Notes: a model not told the origin generated them from the sequence alone. Shown: positions 51,047 to 60,594, counted from the first letter of the stretch. The stretch: 64,000 nt of DNA from Mesaphorura yosii (GCA_009869945.1 WIXG01000146.1:114196-178195), one strand, 5' to 3'. Numbers and translations: made by a program.

Positions 51047-52357
51047 CTAAAAGTCGCCTAAATCAGACTTTATATTCTTTACAATTTCTCGTCGCTTGAT
51101 GTGCGTTACTTTTTCCATTCTTCGATCCAGATTGCACTTTGGCTTAGGTGGTACTTCATACACAAAATTGTATCCAACCTTGAATCCATTGATCGTTATT
51201 CCTTCAACAGGAACTGATTTGCAGTGGACTCTTGGCATTCCATAATAGCTTCCACTTGTTTTAGAATTCCTGTAGGCTTTGTTTTCCACACTTCCCACGA
51301 GAGTCTTCACGAATCGATGTGCTTTCGTATCATGAGGTGCGTCATCCGAGTCTGCGGCAGTTGTAATGCTTTCGAATACTTGAACGCTTGCTGAAACAGT
51401 AGGGGCTGGTAAGGTTGGAACGATGCAGAAGGCTGTGAAGTATGAAATTACGACTTTCTCCCCAAGGTGGCTGTAATTTGGAGGGCGAAACACGAATTTT
51501 AGTCTGAATCTTTGTGGTTGGTGCGAAAAGATTAAAGGCAGTTGAAAGTCGTGAAAGAGTTGCTGCCCATCCACGTTGAATTCCACATGAAATGGAAATG
51601 AAAACTTTTCTCGCATGTCGAATGATGTGAATCCAGATTTTGTAAATTCAGGAATGAGCAATAGTGTATGGTCTTCCTCGTCACATGTGGTTCCTGGCCC
51701 AAAGTAGTTCAAGCTATGCGTTTTCATGTAGCACAAGTCGTTCCCGTGAAACGTGTCGCCATGCTTGTCAGTGTGAGAAAGATTTTTCGAGTACAATTTT
51801 GAAACATCTCTGCCAAAATGTTGATCGATGAGATTGTCAATTGCTTTCTCGAATTTTCGAACACCGTTGAAATGCAATTGAATCGATTTTGTCAGCGGCT
51901 GAACGGTAAGCACGTTTTTCCAGCTAGCCTGTTCTCTTAATTCTTGTGTCACACTCAGTTTCTCCATTGAGACTCCAAAGCAAACCATTCGGTCTGGTTC
52001 TAGTTCGATATCCGAATCAAAATTCGACGGTGGTTGTCCAGTATTCGGTTCAATGATGACTTCTTGGGCAACATTCCACCAGTCGAGCTGTGAAATCGAC
52101 ACCGGATACTGAAGCGACGACGAGTTCAACGATTTCGCATTGTAAATGCGTTGCAGATAGTACGAAAAAGCGCTGGCGTCATCACTGACTGATAAGTTGA
52201 GTTGTTCGCCGAATCTCTTGGAAATTCTGTTCATGGTTCTTCGTCGAGCTTGTTTGTGTGCTTTGTCCAGAGAGCGACTGCACTTTTGAGGAAGTTCTTC
52301 TTCAGCCTTCTCGGGCCAAGCAGATTGGGAGCCGCCGTCCTCGTCCATGTTGAACAC
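51047..52357 (-). CDS. Unrecognised intronless protein, paralogue A (436 aa)
   Basis: I do not recognise this family. The single-exon frame encodes 436 aa, with no signal peptide or membrane helix. The N-terminus is charged and polar (DEDGG; KQARRRTMNRISKRFGEQL), the C-terminus basic (HIKRREIVKNIKSDLGDF). The middle half is rich in alternating hydrophobic residues, as in a beta-sandwich: LLLIPEFTKSGFTSFDM, FPFHVEFNVDGQ, LPLIFSHQPQRFRLKF. The same blocks recur in the neighbour at 53,318-54,715, so the two are tandem duplicates on one strand. Shared blocks include GFTSFDM, FPF/CPF-x-x-EF-x-VDG, H-Q/H-PQR-x-RL and R/T-RREI-x-x-NIKSD. Divergence between copies is high except at these blocks, which argues for selection on the protein. 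It could be a lineage-specific family or a fast-evolving known fold. Confidence 0.75.
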   Translation of the reverse strand: MFNMDEDGGSQSAWPEKAEEELPQKCSRSLDKAHKQARRRTMNRISKRFGEQLNLSVSDDASAFSYYLQRIYNAKSLNSSSLQYPVSISQLDWWNVAQEVIIEPNTGQPPSNFDSDIELEPDRMVCFGVSMEKLSVTQELREQASWKNVLTVQPLTKSIQLHFNGVRKFEKAIDNLIDQHFGRDVSKLYSKNLSHTDKHGDTFHGNDLCYMKTHSLNYFGPGTTCDEEDHTLLLIPEFTKSGFTSFDMREKFSFPFHVEFNVDGQQLFHDFQLPLIFSHQPQRFRLKFVFRPPNYSHLGEKVVISYFTAFCIVPTLPAPTVSASVQVFESITTAADSDDAPHDTKAHRFVKTLVGSVENKAYRNSKTSGSYYGMPRVHCKSVPVEGITINGFKVGYNFVYEVPPKPKCNLDRRMEKVTHIKRREIVKNIKSDLGDF

Positions 52358-53290
52358 TACTGGTCTGGATATTGTGAACTTAATTTATGACTTTATGCAA
52401 TGAATTTGCAACGAACTAAATAACTGCAGTGTTCAGTTAAATTCTAAAATGGTAATTGTGTAAAACTTATCAGTCTTTAGCAGGCAGTAATTGCAGGCAC
52501 GAACACGAATGACTAGAATGCTCCGTTGCTGTCAGGCTGGCGTTGTGACTTGAATTGTGGTTCATTCCCCGCAGCAAAACTTCTATTTATGTGGCATGAA
52601 TTGCTGACACTGAATAATACATAAATCGCTTGCTTTCGCATGTGAATTGAACGAATTAGTGACGAAGGAACGTTTAGTTCAAGTTCGGCTTCGTATTTGC
52701 AAATCGATGTGATGCGATGCGCATTAAAGTTAGTATGAGTCACTACTCTCTGACAGTCAATTGCGACTTTTGCGACAGGAAAACGTTAGATGTAATTTAC
52801 ACATGGTTTTTACCAGAATTTTACGGTACTACGTGCATTCACTGAACTGTTCCGGACGTCTAGAGTTGGGATTGGTATCAGATGGGACCTATATTTATTT
52901 TGCACAAAGTTCTCTTAAAAGGAAACGAGAAATTGGTGCTGATGCAATCTTCTAGCTTAACTTCACGGAGGCTAAACGATTGATAATAATCCGTAATCCC
53001 ATCATATCAGTGGCAATTGGGATTAAAATTCTAATGAAATATTGAAATAAGTGTGATTCACACCGGTCAGGTCGATGGGTCGTTTATTTGGTGGCATTCA
53101 AGGTCTTAAACTGTTTATTTCACGGGCGCCATTCAGTGTGATCACATTCAAGATGCTGTTTTGACTTCTTTCAGTAGTGACTTTTTTTATTGGTGGAATA
53201 ACGTGAGTACGCTATAAATGCTTTCCTAATGCCATTTTAGTGGACGTTAACGGAAGTTATACCAGGATTAGGTATCACAGAATTATCACA
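52358..53290. other. Intergenic between the two unrecognised paralogues
   Basis: No exon is recognised. The stretch contains the presumed promoter of paralogue A and the 3' end of paralogue B. Short open frames here lack any family signature. Confidence 0.45.
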
Positions 53291-53292
53291 GC

Positions 53293-53298
53293 TTTATT
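53293..53298 (-). terminator. Poly(A) signal for paralogue B
   Basis: TTTATT on the plus strand (AATAAA on the minus strand) lies 20-25 nt past the stop codon. A second AATAAA-like word (TTTATT complement region in ACAAATAAATTAG) overlaps the gene end. Confidence 0.45.
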
Positions 53299-53317
53299 TC
53301 TCAAGCGTACAAATAAA

Positions 53318-54715
53318 TTAGTAATATCCTAGTTTGTAATCATTCCAATCAGATTTAATATTGAACTTAATTTCCCGGCGAGTACGCTGCCTTGAGCGGT
53401 GATTGTCTACCCTCAATTCGGTGTTTGGTTTGGGCTGAATCTCGTAGATGAAGTTGAATCCAATGCCAAACCCATCATAGCGTAAGGTTTCGAATGGAAC
53501 TGAACCAAAACGGAGCCGCCTTCCCGTATCGAAATATCTGCCATTAGAGTTGTCGAGAAGGAGGGCGTTCATTAGGCGCTCGGCCTCAGTCGTTGGCCCC
53601 GCAGAGTCCATTTTCTGCGGGGCAAAATTTGTCTCGAACAGATTGACGCTTGCTGAGATCGATGGAATGGGAAGGACAGGAATCACGCTGAACACGGTCA
53701 AAAACGACAAAACTACAATCTGGCTGTCGTCGGGAAGATCAAAAAGGAACACCAGTCGCAATCTTTGTGGGTGATGCTGAAACGTTAATGGCAATTCCAA
53801 TTTGTGTGACAGCCAATGTCCGTCCACTGCAAATTCAAATTGAAAAGGACACGCGAAGCATTCTTTCATGTCGAAGGACGTAAATCCTCCATGTTTTGAG
53901 AGTCTGGGAATCAACACGAATGAATGTTCGTCCTGATCAAAGAAGACTTTTCGCCAGTCTCTTCTCCAACCGTGCGGTATGCCCAGATCAATATGCCGGA
54001 CCTCTTGAATGCATTCACAGGCCTCTACCTTAGTTTCCGTTGAAATTGAACCATCGCCGTCAGGAATGTCGTCCACGTATAAAGCTGTGGCACCGGTCCT
54101 TGTTCCACTGAGGTGCGTCTCGATTAGCTTTTCAATTGCGGCTTGGAACCAACGAACTCCGGTGAATTGCAGTTTCATGGACTTCAGGATTGGTCTAAGC
54201 GTGACTCCGTACTGATGATGAAACCAAAAAAGTGGGAAGCTTCTGTTGGGTCGAATCAGCTGAACTTCGTCCAGGACTTCAATGGAGGTGTAATTGCACG
54301 CATTCGTTTTGCTTATTCTCTCGTCAGTTCCAAATTCAACATTTCGCTTGGATCGGATATCTTGAACGCGCCGTTTTTTGTAGGAATTAAGAGAATGATG
54401 TCCCCAGCTTGTTGGGGAGTTGTTGGCAAAGTAGAGTTGTTCGAGATCAAAAGATGCTTGTGGTGAATTCTTGGCAATGTCGAACACAGCTTGGAGTTGA
54501 TTTGCGAATCTGTGCGAATTCCTGTTGAACGTGCGCCGCTTGCTATTATCATCAGATGAGCTGTACTTTGTTGGGAAATTTTCTTCGACGAATTCTAAGG
54601 CGGATGTACCTGCTCTAGCCATGACAGATTTGATGAAATTATGAAATTGAAGCCGAGAACCGAAAAGGGTGAACTTTTCTTTGAGTTTAACTTTTGCAAC
54701 TTTTGACAGCTGCAA
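53318..54715 (-). CDS. Unrecognised intronless protein, paralogue B (465 aa)
   Basis: This is the tandem partner of the 51,047-52,357 gene, also without introns. It encodes up to 465 aa. The first ATG (54,715) and a second in-frame ATG at residue 31 (MARAGTSALEF) are both possible; the first gives a Lys-rich leader. Shared blocks with paralogue A in the same order: a NRNSHRFANQL-like N-terminal basic patch, SMKLQFTGVRWFQAAIEKLIETH (A: SIQLHFNGVRKFEKAIDNLI), FVLIPRLSKHGGFTSFDM, CPFQFEFAVDG, QHHPQRLRLVFLFDLP, SASVNLFE, and GFNFIYEIQPKPN (A: GYNFVYEVPPKPK). No signal peptide, membrane segment, zinc finger or catalytic motif is visible. Function is unknown. Confidence 0.75.
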   Translation of the reverse strand: MQLSKVAKVKLKEKFTLFGSRLQFHNFIKSVMARAGTSALEFVEENFPTKYSSSDDNSKRRTFNRNSHRFANQLQAVFDIAKNSPQASFDLEQLYFANNSPTSWGHHSLNSYKKRRVQDIRSKRNVEFGTDERISKTNACNYTSIEVLDEVQLIRPNRSFPLFWFHHQYGVTLRPILKSMKLQFTGVRWFQAAIEKLIETHLSGTRTGATALYVDDIPDGDGSISTETKVEACECIQEVRHIDLGIPHGWRRDWRKVFFDQDEHSFVLIPRLSKHGGFTSFDMKECFACPFQFEFAVDGHWLSHKLELPLTFQHHPQRLRLVFLFDLPDDSQIVVLSFLTVFSVIPVLPIPSISASVNLFETNFAPQKMDSAGPTTEAERLMNALLLDNSNGRYFDTGRRLRFGSVPFETLRYDGFGIGFNFIYEIQPKPNTELRVDNHRSRQRTRREIKFNIKSDWNDYKLGYY

Positions 54716-55033
54716 TCAGCTGTTTACTGTTGTGTTCTGTAAAGACCGACTGCAGACAAGTGTGCAGCAAGACTGCTAAACCAGTGCAATCAAAACGCAC
54801 AGGTTTATACGAGCTCTTCGGTTGTGAGTGTGACCTGTGACAATATATGCAATATAACAATAGGAAAACAAACTTGAAAAGAGTATGCAAAAATACGTTT
54901 GTGTCACGTTTGAAGTGAAAGACTCATTCGCTGTGCCATCGTTAAGCACGCAATGAAAATGAATGACCGACTCAAACTTGCGTGATAGTGGTGGTATGTT
55001 AATGTAAAATGGGTTCGTTTTGCAAACGAAAAT

Positions 55034-55264
55034 ATGTTTCGTATTTCGCACATTCTCTGCCTTTTGCTCATGCAGATTCTGAATATGATCCTGTATAATG
55101 AATACTCCGTATCATGTGGTTTTCCTAAATTGAAAAGACGGGAGGAAATTTTCCAGGTTGCATTGCAGGAATACGAGAATTGTCCCGTGGATGATAAATT
55201 AATCAGCATAAATGAAATGAATGCAACTGGAAGGTCAGGTTTTTCCACGAGTAACGTAAATTAA
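55034..55264 (+). CDS. Possible small secreted peptide or first exon
   Basis: The frame of 76 residues opens with a hydrophobic stretch (ILCLLLMQILNMIL) that could be a signal peptide, followed by a polar, partly acidic chain with two Cys. It lies just upstream of a secreted protease. A donor-like GGAAG|GTCAGG near its end suggests it might be the first exon of a longer gene, but I found no convincing next exon. It may also be chance. Confidence 0.25.
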   Translation: MFRISHILCLLLMQILNMILYNEYSVSCGFPKLKRREEIFQVALQEYENCPVDDKLISINEMNATGRSGFSTSNVN

Positions 55265-55551
55265 TTCTCGTACTTGACCTTGCACACAAACTTCGTACAG
55301 GTGTTTAATTGTTTGATCTGAATTTACAATGTATGGTTCACACTAACCAGCTTCAGTCAGTCGTAGAAGATAAAGTTGTCATTTGCCAGTGTGTCGCTAA
55401 GTAAGTTGCGGATGTTTTCATTTTTGCTAAGAATCCTTCCTACTCACCTTGTTCCAGTTTCCTGTTCGCTAATCTGAAAGTTCACTTGAGAATGAAAGGT
55501 TCAAATCCCAAGAGCATGTCTGCAAATTGCAAATTCTAAAATTTGCAAAAC

Positions 55552-55559
55552 TATAAATA
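55552..55559 (+). promoter_or_regulatory. TATA box of the serine protease gene
   Basis: TATAAATA lies 94 nt before the start codon at 55,646. With a start site about 25-30 nt downstream it gives a 5' UTR of about 60 nt. Confidence 0.6.
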
Positions 55560-55645
55560 GAGAATAGAATGCCTGCGAGCTTGTTAGTTTGATTCATAGA
55601 GTTTGAACATTATCTGGAGTTATCAAGTCATACTCGGGTAGCAAA

Positions 55646-56730
55646 ATGCTCTCAATTTTGCTCTTGGCTCTGTGCATCTGCCAGACATGTTTAGGTAATA
55701 GAAACAATAGAAAGGCTCAGTTTTCAGGATATCAATCCAGTCTTTCATACTTGTAGGTTCAGAAGCTAGTCATTCAAGTCACTTTCGAAACAGAGAAGCG
55801 CGGGTGGTTGGTGGGCGACCAGGTTCTTAGTACTTTGCAATCATTGTCATGAACAAAAAATGTAGAAATTTCTTGCCGTTTCAGCTCGAGCCAATGAGTA
55901 TCCATACCAGGCCGCACTCTACTTCCGGGCTGGTCCATTTTACTCATTTGGCTGCGGAGGATCCATTTACAACAATCAGTACATACTAACTGCTGCTCAT
56001 TGCCTCCACAACACTGCGGGAGACAGGTTGGACGCGTCGCAGGTTCGAGTGCTGCTGGGAGAAACAAATGTGCGTCTTTTGGTGCCAGCAAATGCAACGG
56101 AACTGCTTCCCGTTTCCAAATTAGTTGTCCACGGAAATTACGACGGTAGACCGAGCCCAATTCTTGTGCAAAATGACATTGCACTGATACGATTGAGTAG
56201 CCCGATTGTTTACACCACACGAGCAAGAAAAATTCGTGCCGCAAATCGAGGCGAGCAGGGGATTAACAACGGTAAAAGCGATAACGTTTAGCTTTTGCTG
56301 GAACGTCACTCGTTTTGATGACTTGACTTGTTCCCTGATATCTTTAGGACTTGCCGATCTTACTGGCTGGGGTCGCGTTGAAGTTCACAGACCAAATGGT
56401 CAGCCCGTTGGTGGCGAAGTGCCTCTTCAAAACCCGAGAGAACTTCGAGTTGCTCGTCTCCGTGTTATTCCGCGGCAGTTGTGTACGATTCGATATTTGG
56501 CAATAGTCCCGGACACGCTGCTGTGCGTCGGAGCGGAAGGACTTCTTGACAATCAAAGTGCCTGCTACGGAGATAGTGGCTCTCCGCTTGTGTGCAACTC
56601 CGCACAAGGTCCCTTCCAGTGTGGCATCGTGAGCAACGGGATGGGCTGTGGAATACGATTTGCGCCCGCTTTCTATACGGATGTGGGAAGATTTAACGAT
56701 TGGATCGTAAGCGTTGCTGGACCCCAATAA
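55646..56730 (+). CDS. Secreted chymotrypsin-fold (S1A) serine protease
   Basis: Exons 55,646-55,694, 55,757-55,822, 55,885-56,271 and 56,348-56,730 all join in phase 1, giving 294 aa. Residues 1-16 are a signal peptide (MLSILLLALCICQTC). A short propeptide ends at the activation site R|VVGG. The triad is present: His in LTAAHCL, Asp in NDIALIRL, Ser in ACYGDSGSPL. The residue six before the catalytic Ser, which sets primary specificity, is Ser rather than Asp, so chymotrypsin-like rather than trypsin-like cleavage is predicted. The usual GDSGGP reads GDSGSP. The loop before the active-site serine region is SNGMGCG, with Asn in place of the usual Trp. The fold is complete and ends VGRFNDWIVSVAG. 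A digestive, immune or moult-fluid role is possible and cannot be separated here. Confidence 0.88.
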
Positions 56731-56731
56731 A
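56726..56731 (+). terminator. AATAAA overlapping the protease stop codon
   Basis: The hexamer AATAAA overlaps the TAA stop (56,728-56,730). If used, the 3' UTR would be only about 15-25 nt. No other good signal is seen in the next 200 nt, but its use is inferred. Confidence 0.35.
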
Positions 56732-56759
56732 ATGATGGCTTATTATGAAGTAGTCTAAA

Positions 56760-57476
56760 TAGCACGGATGTCGGGCGACATTTTATCCGAAGAAACTTTT
56801 AATCATACTCACTCACTGTTCTGATCCAATCTCTTCCATCATTGTTTGTTCAAACTTTCGAGAAGAGTTGCCCTTATGACACTGGAGACACCAAAATCCA
56901 CTTCAAGAACATGTGAATTGAGCTTGGCATGAATAAGCAGGAGAAAAAGGTGTGATGGTGGAGAGGCGTTATTATCTTAAGGTTTATTATGCACTTAGCA
57001 TTGACAAGACTTGCATCAAAATCACAATGCTAGTTGCACTCTAGAGAAGGTTAACGCTAGTAACTACATTCGTAAGCTTTAAAGGATTTCCCAAGTAAGT
57101 TTCTATTCTATATTAAATTCTAGATCATGGTTACGAGAGCAGAGTGAATTTGGTTTCAGGCCAAGAAAACTCTTTAGGCTTGCTAAGTTGAGATTCCACG
57201 TTACAGTTCACTAAACTATCAAATATATCGCTACAAGCTAATAAATATTTTATGGCCTTTTGAGTTCTAAGTATGAGTCTATTTTATCAATAGCTAGAAT
57301 TGCAGAGGCAGGCAATGTTCCAGGTAATTGTATTACAGAGTGTCATACTCGCGAGCTAATTAGGTGAACTACATTTTGATTATTTACACGCATATCCGGT
57401 GAGAAATGAAAACTAGGCAGAATTCTCACTTTCTTCTGTGGGGTCCACCGATTTTTGTGAAGCAGACAAGCCGGGC
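56760..57476. other. Intergenic between protease and Hsp70 (convergent)
   Basis: No exon is recognised. It should hold the 3' UTR of the minus-strand Hsp70; a reverse AATAAA (TTTATT) occurs near 56,982. Confidence 0.45.
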
Positions 57477-59363
57477 TTAATTGTCATCAATCGAAGGGTC
57501 TGCCCTCCGCACCACTGACAAGTGCGGGTCCACCTCGGATTTAAGTTCCTTCAGCTTTCGCTCGTACTCGATACCATTACGAGCACCTTCATTCAACCAG
57601 CGGCAGACCTCGATGCATTTGAGTGACACGGCTTGTTCGTCAACCTGTGCCAAGACGCCGCGTTGGGCAGACTCAAGTGCCCGCTGTACTTTGACCAAGT
57701 AGTTTTCAAGCTTGTTTCTGGCCACCAAAGCGTTGCGCATTATTTCGTCGCTTTCAGCAAAATCGGATGCATCCGTCACCATCTTCTCAATTTCTTCGGT
57801 AGTTAACCTTCCTTTGCTGATGGGCAGCTGAACATTACCGGCTTGGACCGTGAGAATTCCGTTCACGTCAATGTTGAAGACAACGGGAATTTGGATCTGT
57901 CCACGTGGAGCTGGTTGCAATCCAAGGATCTTGAATGTTCCGAGTAAATGGCAATCCTTTGTCTGGGTCTTATTTCCCTCGTAGACATTCACGCTAATTT
58001 CTCGTTGATTGTCGTACTCGGTCTTGAATACTCGCATTTTCTGAATTGGTAGCCTGCCACAGCGGTCAATCACGTGCTCCACCTTTCCAACTTCAACTTC
58101 CACGCCGATTGTCAGTGGTGACACATCCACGAGTTCCAGATTCTCGATTTCCCCATTGAGAATTGCTGCTAGCGTAGCCGCACCAATTGCCACAGCTTCA
58201 TCGGGGTCAATCCCCTTGCAAATCGGCTTGCCAAAAAATTCCTGAAGCTGGAGTTGTATCTTTGGAATTCTCGAGCTTCCACCAATGCAAATTATGTCAT
58301 CAATCTGCTCTTTGCCAATTCGTGCTAGTTCAAGCACCTTGAACACAGGCCGCATTGCCGCACGAAACAAGTGCGAGCAGATGACCTCGAATTGTGCTCG
58401 TGTCAACTTGCTGCAAAATCCCAGGCCATCAAGCAGTTGATCGATTATAATGAAGCTATCCGTGTTCGTGGAGAGCACCCGCTTCGCTTTCTCGCAGGCC
58501 GCTTTGAGTTTCCGGAGGGCAGTGGTGGAGACCATCAAATCCTTACCATTCTTGACTTTGAACTCGTTTGCAAAGTACGCAACCAGTTCGATGTCGAAGT
58601 CATCTCCGCCGAGGGTAATGTCGCCAGTCGTGGCCAGCACTTGAATTTTTGTTTGCTGCAGAGTCAGCACGCTGACGTCGAGGTAGCCACCGCCAATGTC
58701 GTAGACCAGAATTGTGCGCGGCTGTGCAGAAACCTTATGACGTCCATAGGCGAGTGCAGCTGCAGCAGGCTCACCAATGAGAGTCACATCCAGGCCAGCA
58801 ATGCGAGCTGCGTCGATTGTCGCGTGTCGCTGAGAATCGTTGAAATAAGCTGGAGCGGAAACGACGGCTCGAGAGCACGGATGCTTCCAGTGTGATTCGG
58901 CAACCTGAGATAAAATGAACAGATTGAATATGGCCTGAGTTAATTGCTTTAAGTTTAACTTCATTACCTCTTTCATTTTCCCGATCAGCATGGCGGAAAC
59001 TTCTTCTGGTCGCAACTGAATTCTGCTGTTCCGGTACGTGCATTGGATGACCATCGCATCCGAACCGTCCTCAGCTTGCTTAACCTCAAATGGCCAATAC
59101 TTAACAATTTGTTGCACTTGTGTATCATTCCAGTGCCTTCCCAAAATACGCTTCGTTTCATAAATCGTGTTCTCGGGATTCCAGCCCGATTGGATTTTGG
59201 CTGGTTCACCAATTAGCCTCTCGAATTCCGTGAACGCGATGTAAGCCGGTGTAATTTTATTCCCAAGCTGGTTTGGAATTACAAATGGATGTCCGTGCTG
59301 TAATGTGGCCACACACAAATTTGTGGTGCCCAAATCTATTCCGATCGAAGGTATGGAAGCCAT
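57477..59363 (-). CDS. Divergent cytosolic-type Hsp70
   Basis: Hsp70s are ATP-driven chaperones. Two exons (59,363-58,968 and 58,904-57,477) flank a 63-nt intron that is a multiple of three with no stop; removing it restores KMKE|VAESHW and gives 607 aa. Family motifs: IGIDLGTTNLCV, NPENTIYETKR, PAYFNDSQR, LIGEPAAAALAYG, CIGGSSRIPKIQ, then the beta substrate-binding domain (DNQREISVNVYEG, LLGTFKILGLQPAPRG) and a helical lid. Oddities: the phosphate loop reads DIGGGYLDVS, so the conserved Thr after GGG is Tyr206; the loop after GILTVQAGN is shorter than usual; and the C-terminus is DPSIDDN with no EEVD, so TPR co-chaperones should not bind in the usual way. There is no signal peptide, ER-retention signal or mitochondrial leader. 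It is a fast-evolving paralogue rather than the housekeeping Hsc70. Confidence 0.92.
   Translation of the reverse strand: MASIPSIGIDLGTTNLCVATLQHGHPFVIPNQLGNKITPAYIAFTEFERLIGEPAKIQSGWNPENTIYETKRILGRHWNDTQVQQIVKYWPFEVKQAEDGSDAMVIQCTYRNSRIQLRPEEVSAMLIGKMKEVMKLNLKQLTQAIFNLFILSQVAESHWKHPCSRAVVSAPAYFNDSQRHATIDAARIAGLDVTLIGEPAAAALAYGRHKVSAQPRTILVYDIGGGYLDVSVLTLQQTKIQVLATTGDITLGGDDFDIELVAYFANEFKVKNGKDLMVSTTALRKLKAACEKAKRVLSTNTDSFIIIDQLLDGLGFCSKLTRAQFEVICSHLFRAAMRPVFKVLELARIGKEQIDDIICIGGSSRIPKIQLQLQEFFGKPICKGIDPDEAVAIGAATLAAILNGEIENLELVDVSPLTIGVEVEVGKVEHVIDRCGRLPIQKMRVFKTEYDNQREISVNVYEGNKTQTKDCHLLGTFKILGLQPAPRGQIQIPVVFNIDVNGILTVQAGNVQLPISKGRLTTEEIEKMVTDASDFAESDEIMRNALVARNKLENYLVKVQRALESAQRGVLAQVDEQAVSLKCIEVCRWLNEGARNGIEYERKLKELKSEVDPHLSVVRRADPSIDDN
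58905..58967 (-). other. Stopless 3n intron in Hsp70
   Basis: The 63-nt insert starts GTAATG and ends TCTCAG, lies in phase 0 and contains no stop, so it reads through as 21 extra residues. It interrupts the ATPase domain where Hsp70s have no insertion, which is why it is called an intron. A retained form would still encode a full-length protein. Confidence 0.8.
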
Positions 59364-59406
59364 TGGGACTTGTGAATGCTTCAGTTGAGTTCTAATTATT
59401 GCAATT
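59364..59406. promoter_or_regulatory. 43-nt space between divergent start codons
   Basis: The Hsp70 start (minus strand) and the start of the small plus-strand frame are only 43 nt apart. Promoter elements must overlap the coding or 5' leader regions if both are genes. No proper heat-shock element is seen here: GAATGCTTC at 59,372 has the wrong spacing. Confidence 0.35.
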
Positions 59407-59701
59407 ATGGTAGACAGTGAATTCGAATTAGAACAGAAAGAATTCGATATTCCACGTCCACCAGGAAAGGAAGCGTTTGCAAGAATAAGCGGTATTGCAT
59501 TAGGCGTACGTGTTCAAACTTTAGATCGATAATCGGGCCACTGAGCAACCGCAGCTGCGAGTGTTTGGCGAAAAAGCTTCGGAGAACGTACTCTATGCAG
59601 ACATAGGCAAGCGGGTCGGATTCTGGCAGCAGAATTTGGAAGTTACTCGAATGACTCATTCCAGGCTGGGGCATCGCGTGACAAGAGACGCCCAATACTG
59701 A
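59407..59701 (+). CDS. Possible small two-segment gene, unrecognised
   Basis: Two coding-looking segments face away from Hsp70. The first begins ATG at 59,407 (MVDSEFELEQKEFDIPRPPG). The second runs 59,525-59,701 in another frame (ATEQPQLRVFGEKASENV, then YADIGKRVGFWQQN) and ends at TGA. The second has balanced composition and follows TTTAG, an acceptor-like site. The join is unresolved: GGC|GTACGTG at 59,504 fits phase 0 but leaves an intron of about 20 nt, too short for normal splicing. A longer GC-AG choice or a frameshift would be alternatives. I recognise no family. The product would be about 80-90 aa without membrane segments. Confidence 0.35.
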
Positions 59702-60089
59702 AAGCGGTAGTGCCACAGCTTATGCAGTATACAATGGATGATTGTGAGTTAAACTTGAAGCTTTGTGCAATAAAACTCAAGATTAGCCAATACAATAATA
59801 AACACACAAAGGCGAAACGCATCCATTCGCACTGTCCTCGCACATGCACATTACATAATTCTTTAAAGCGACATAAAGTTCATAATTACCAAATTATGTC
59901 ATGGCTTTCCATTACCCTTTTATGATGTTGGAACTTCATACGCATGAAATGATCGGAATATCCATCACGGGCCAGGTACAGACACAGAAGGCACACAATA
60001 ACATCTTTGCTGCTGAGTCCGTATCTGAATTCAATTATATCGATTGCAATTCACTGCTCTTTCAATTCAAACCGATGCAGTTCTGAGTA

Positions 60090-60587
60090 CTTGAACAACT
60101 ATTTGTCGTCATCAAATTTTAGCCTGAGTTCTTGCTTACGATAATCAGCCTGTCTGACCTCACTACAAAAAACGACTTCCATTGACGTGATACTGTGGAT
60201 GCGATTTAAATAGGTTAATACATGCATTATTCATTGCGCTGTGCTTAAGTGACGAGGGGAATCATTTTACACACATGCGTTCCGTGAATTATGTTGGAAC
60301 CAGTTTTATAACCACGTAATTATGCAAAACCTTGTATAAGGAACTGAGTGCGTTCTGGATCCAGCACGATGTATTTTTTTTTACATGCATTCAACTTTTC
60401 AACTGTCTGGCCTTTCGAAATTATGAACTCTGTGCAATGCTTTTCCAATTAATTTACCAACAATGAATGAGTCGATGAAATGCATTCCGAGGAAATTAAA
60501 AGGCCCTGCCAGATCAAGGCGACCTCCGCACGTCAGTTTCTACCTCAATGTGGTGCCAGGTTTTAATATTTTAAATGTCTGCTTAAA
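60090..60587. other. Intergenic, upstream of the solute-binding-protein gene
   Basis: No exon is recognised on either strand. A poly-T/TTTTTTTT run lies near 60,371. Confidence 0.45.
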
Positions 60588-60594
60588 TATAAAT
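60588..60594 (+). promoter_or_regulatory. Likely TATA box of the solute-binding-protein gene
   Basis: TATAAAT lies 104 nt before the start codon. Two further TATAAA words at 60,656 and 60,663 are too close to the start codon (under 37 nt) to leave a normal 5' UTR. A 12-codon upstream frame (ATG at 60,629) precedes the start and ends at 60,667. Confidence 0.45.

Noticed and set aside
55488-55515. GGTTCAAATCC, resembling a tRNA T-arm
   Set aside because: No matching acceptor stem, D-arm or anticodon arm can be folded from the flanking sequence. The same is true of TTCGATCCCTG at 16,231, which is a splice-acceptor region.
59364-59406. Heat-shock element in the Hsp70 upstream spacer
   Set aside because: GAATGCTTC has three bases between GAA and TTC rather than two, and no third unit is present.
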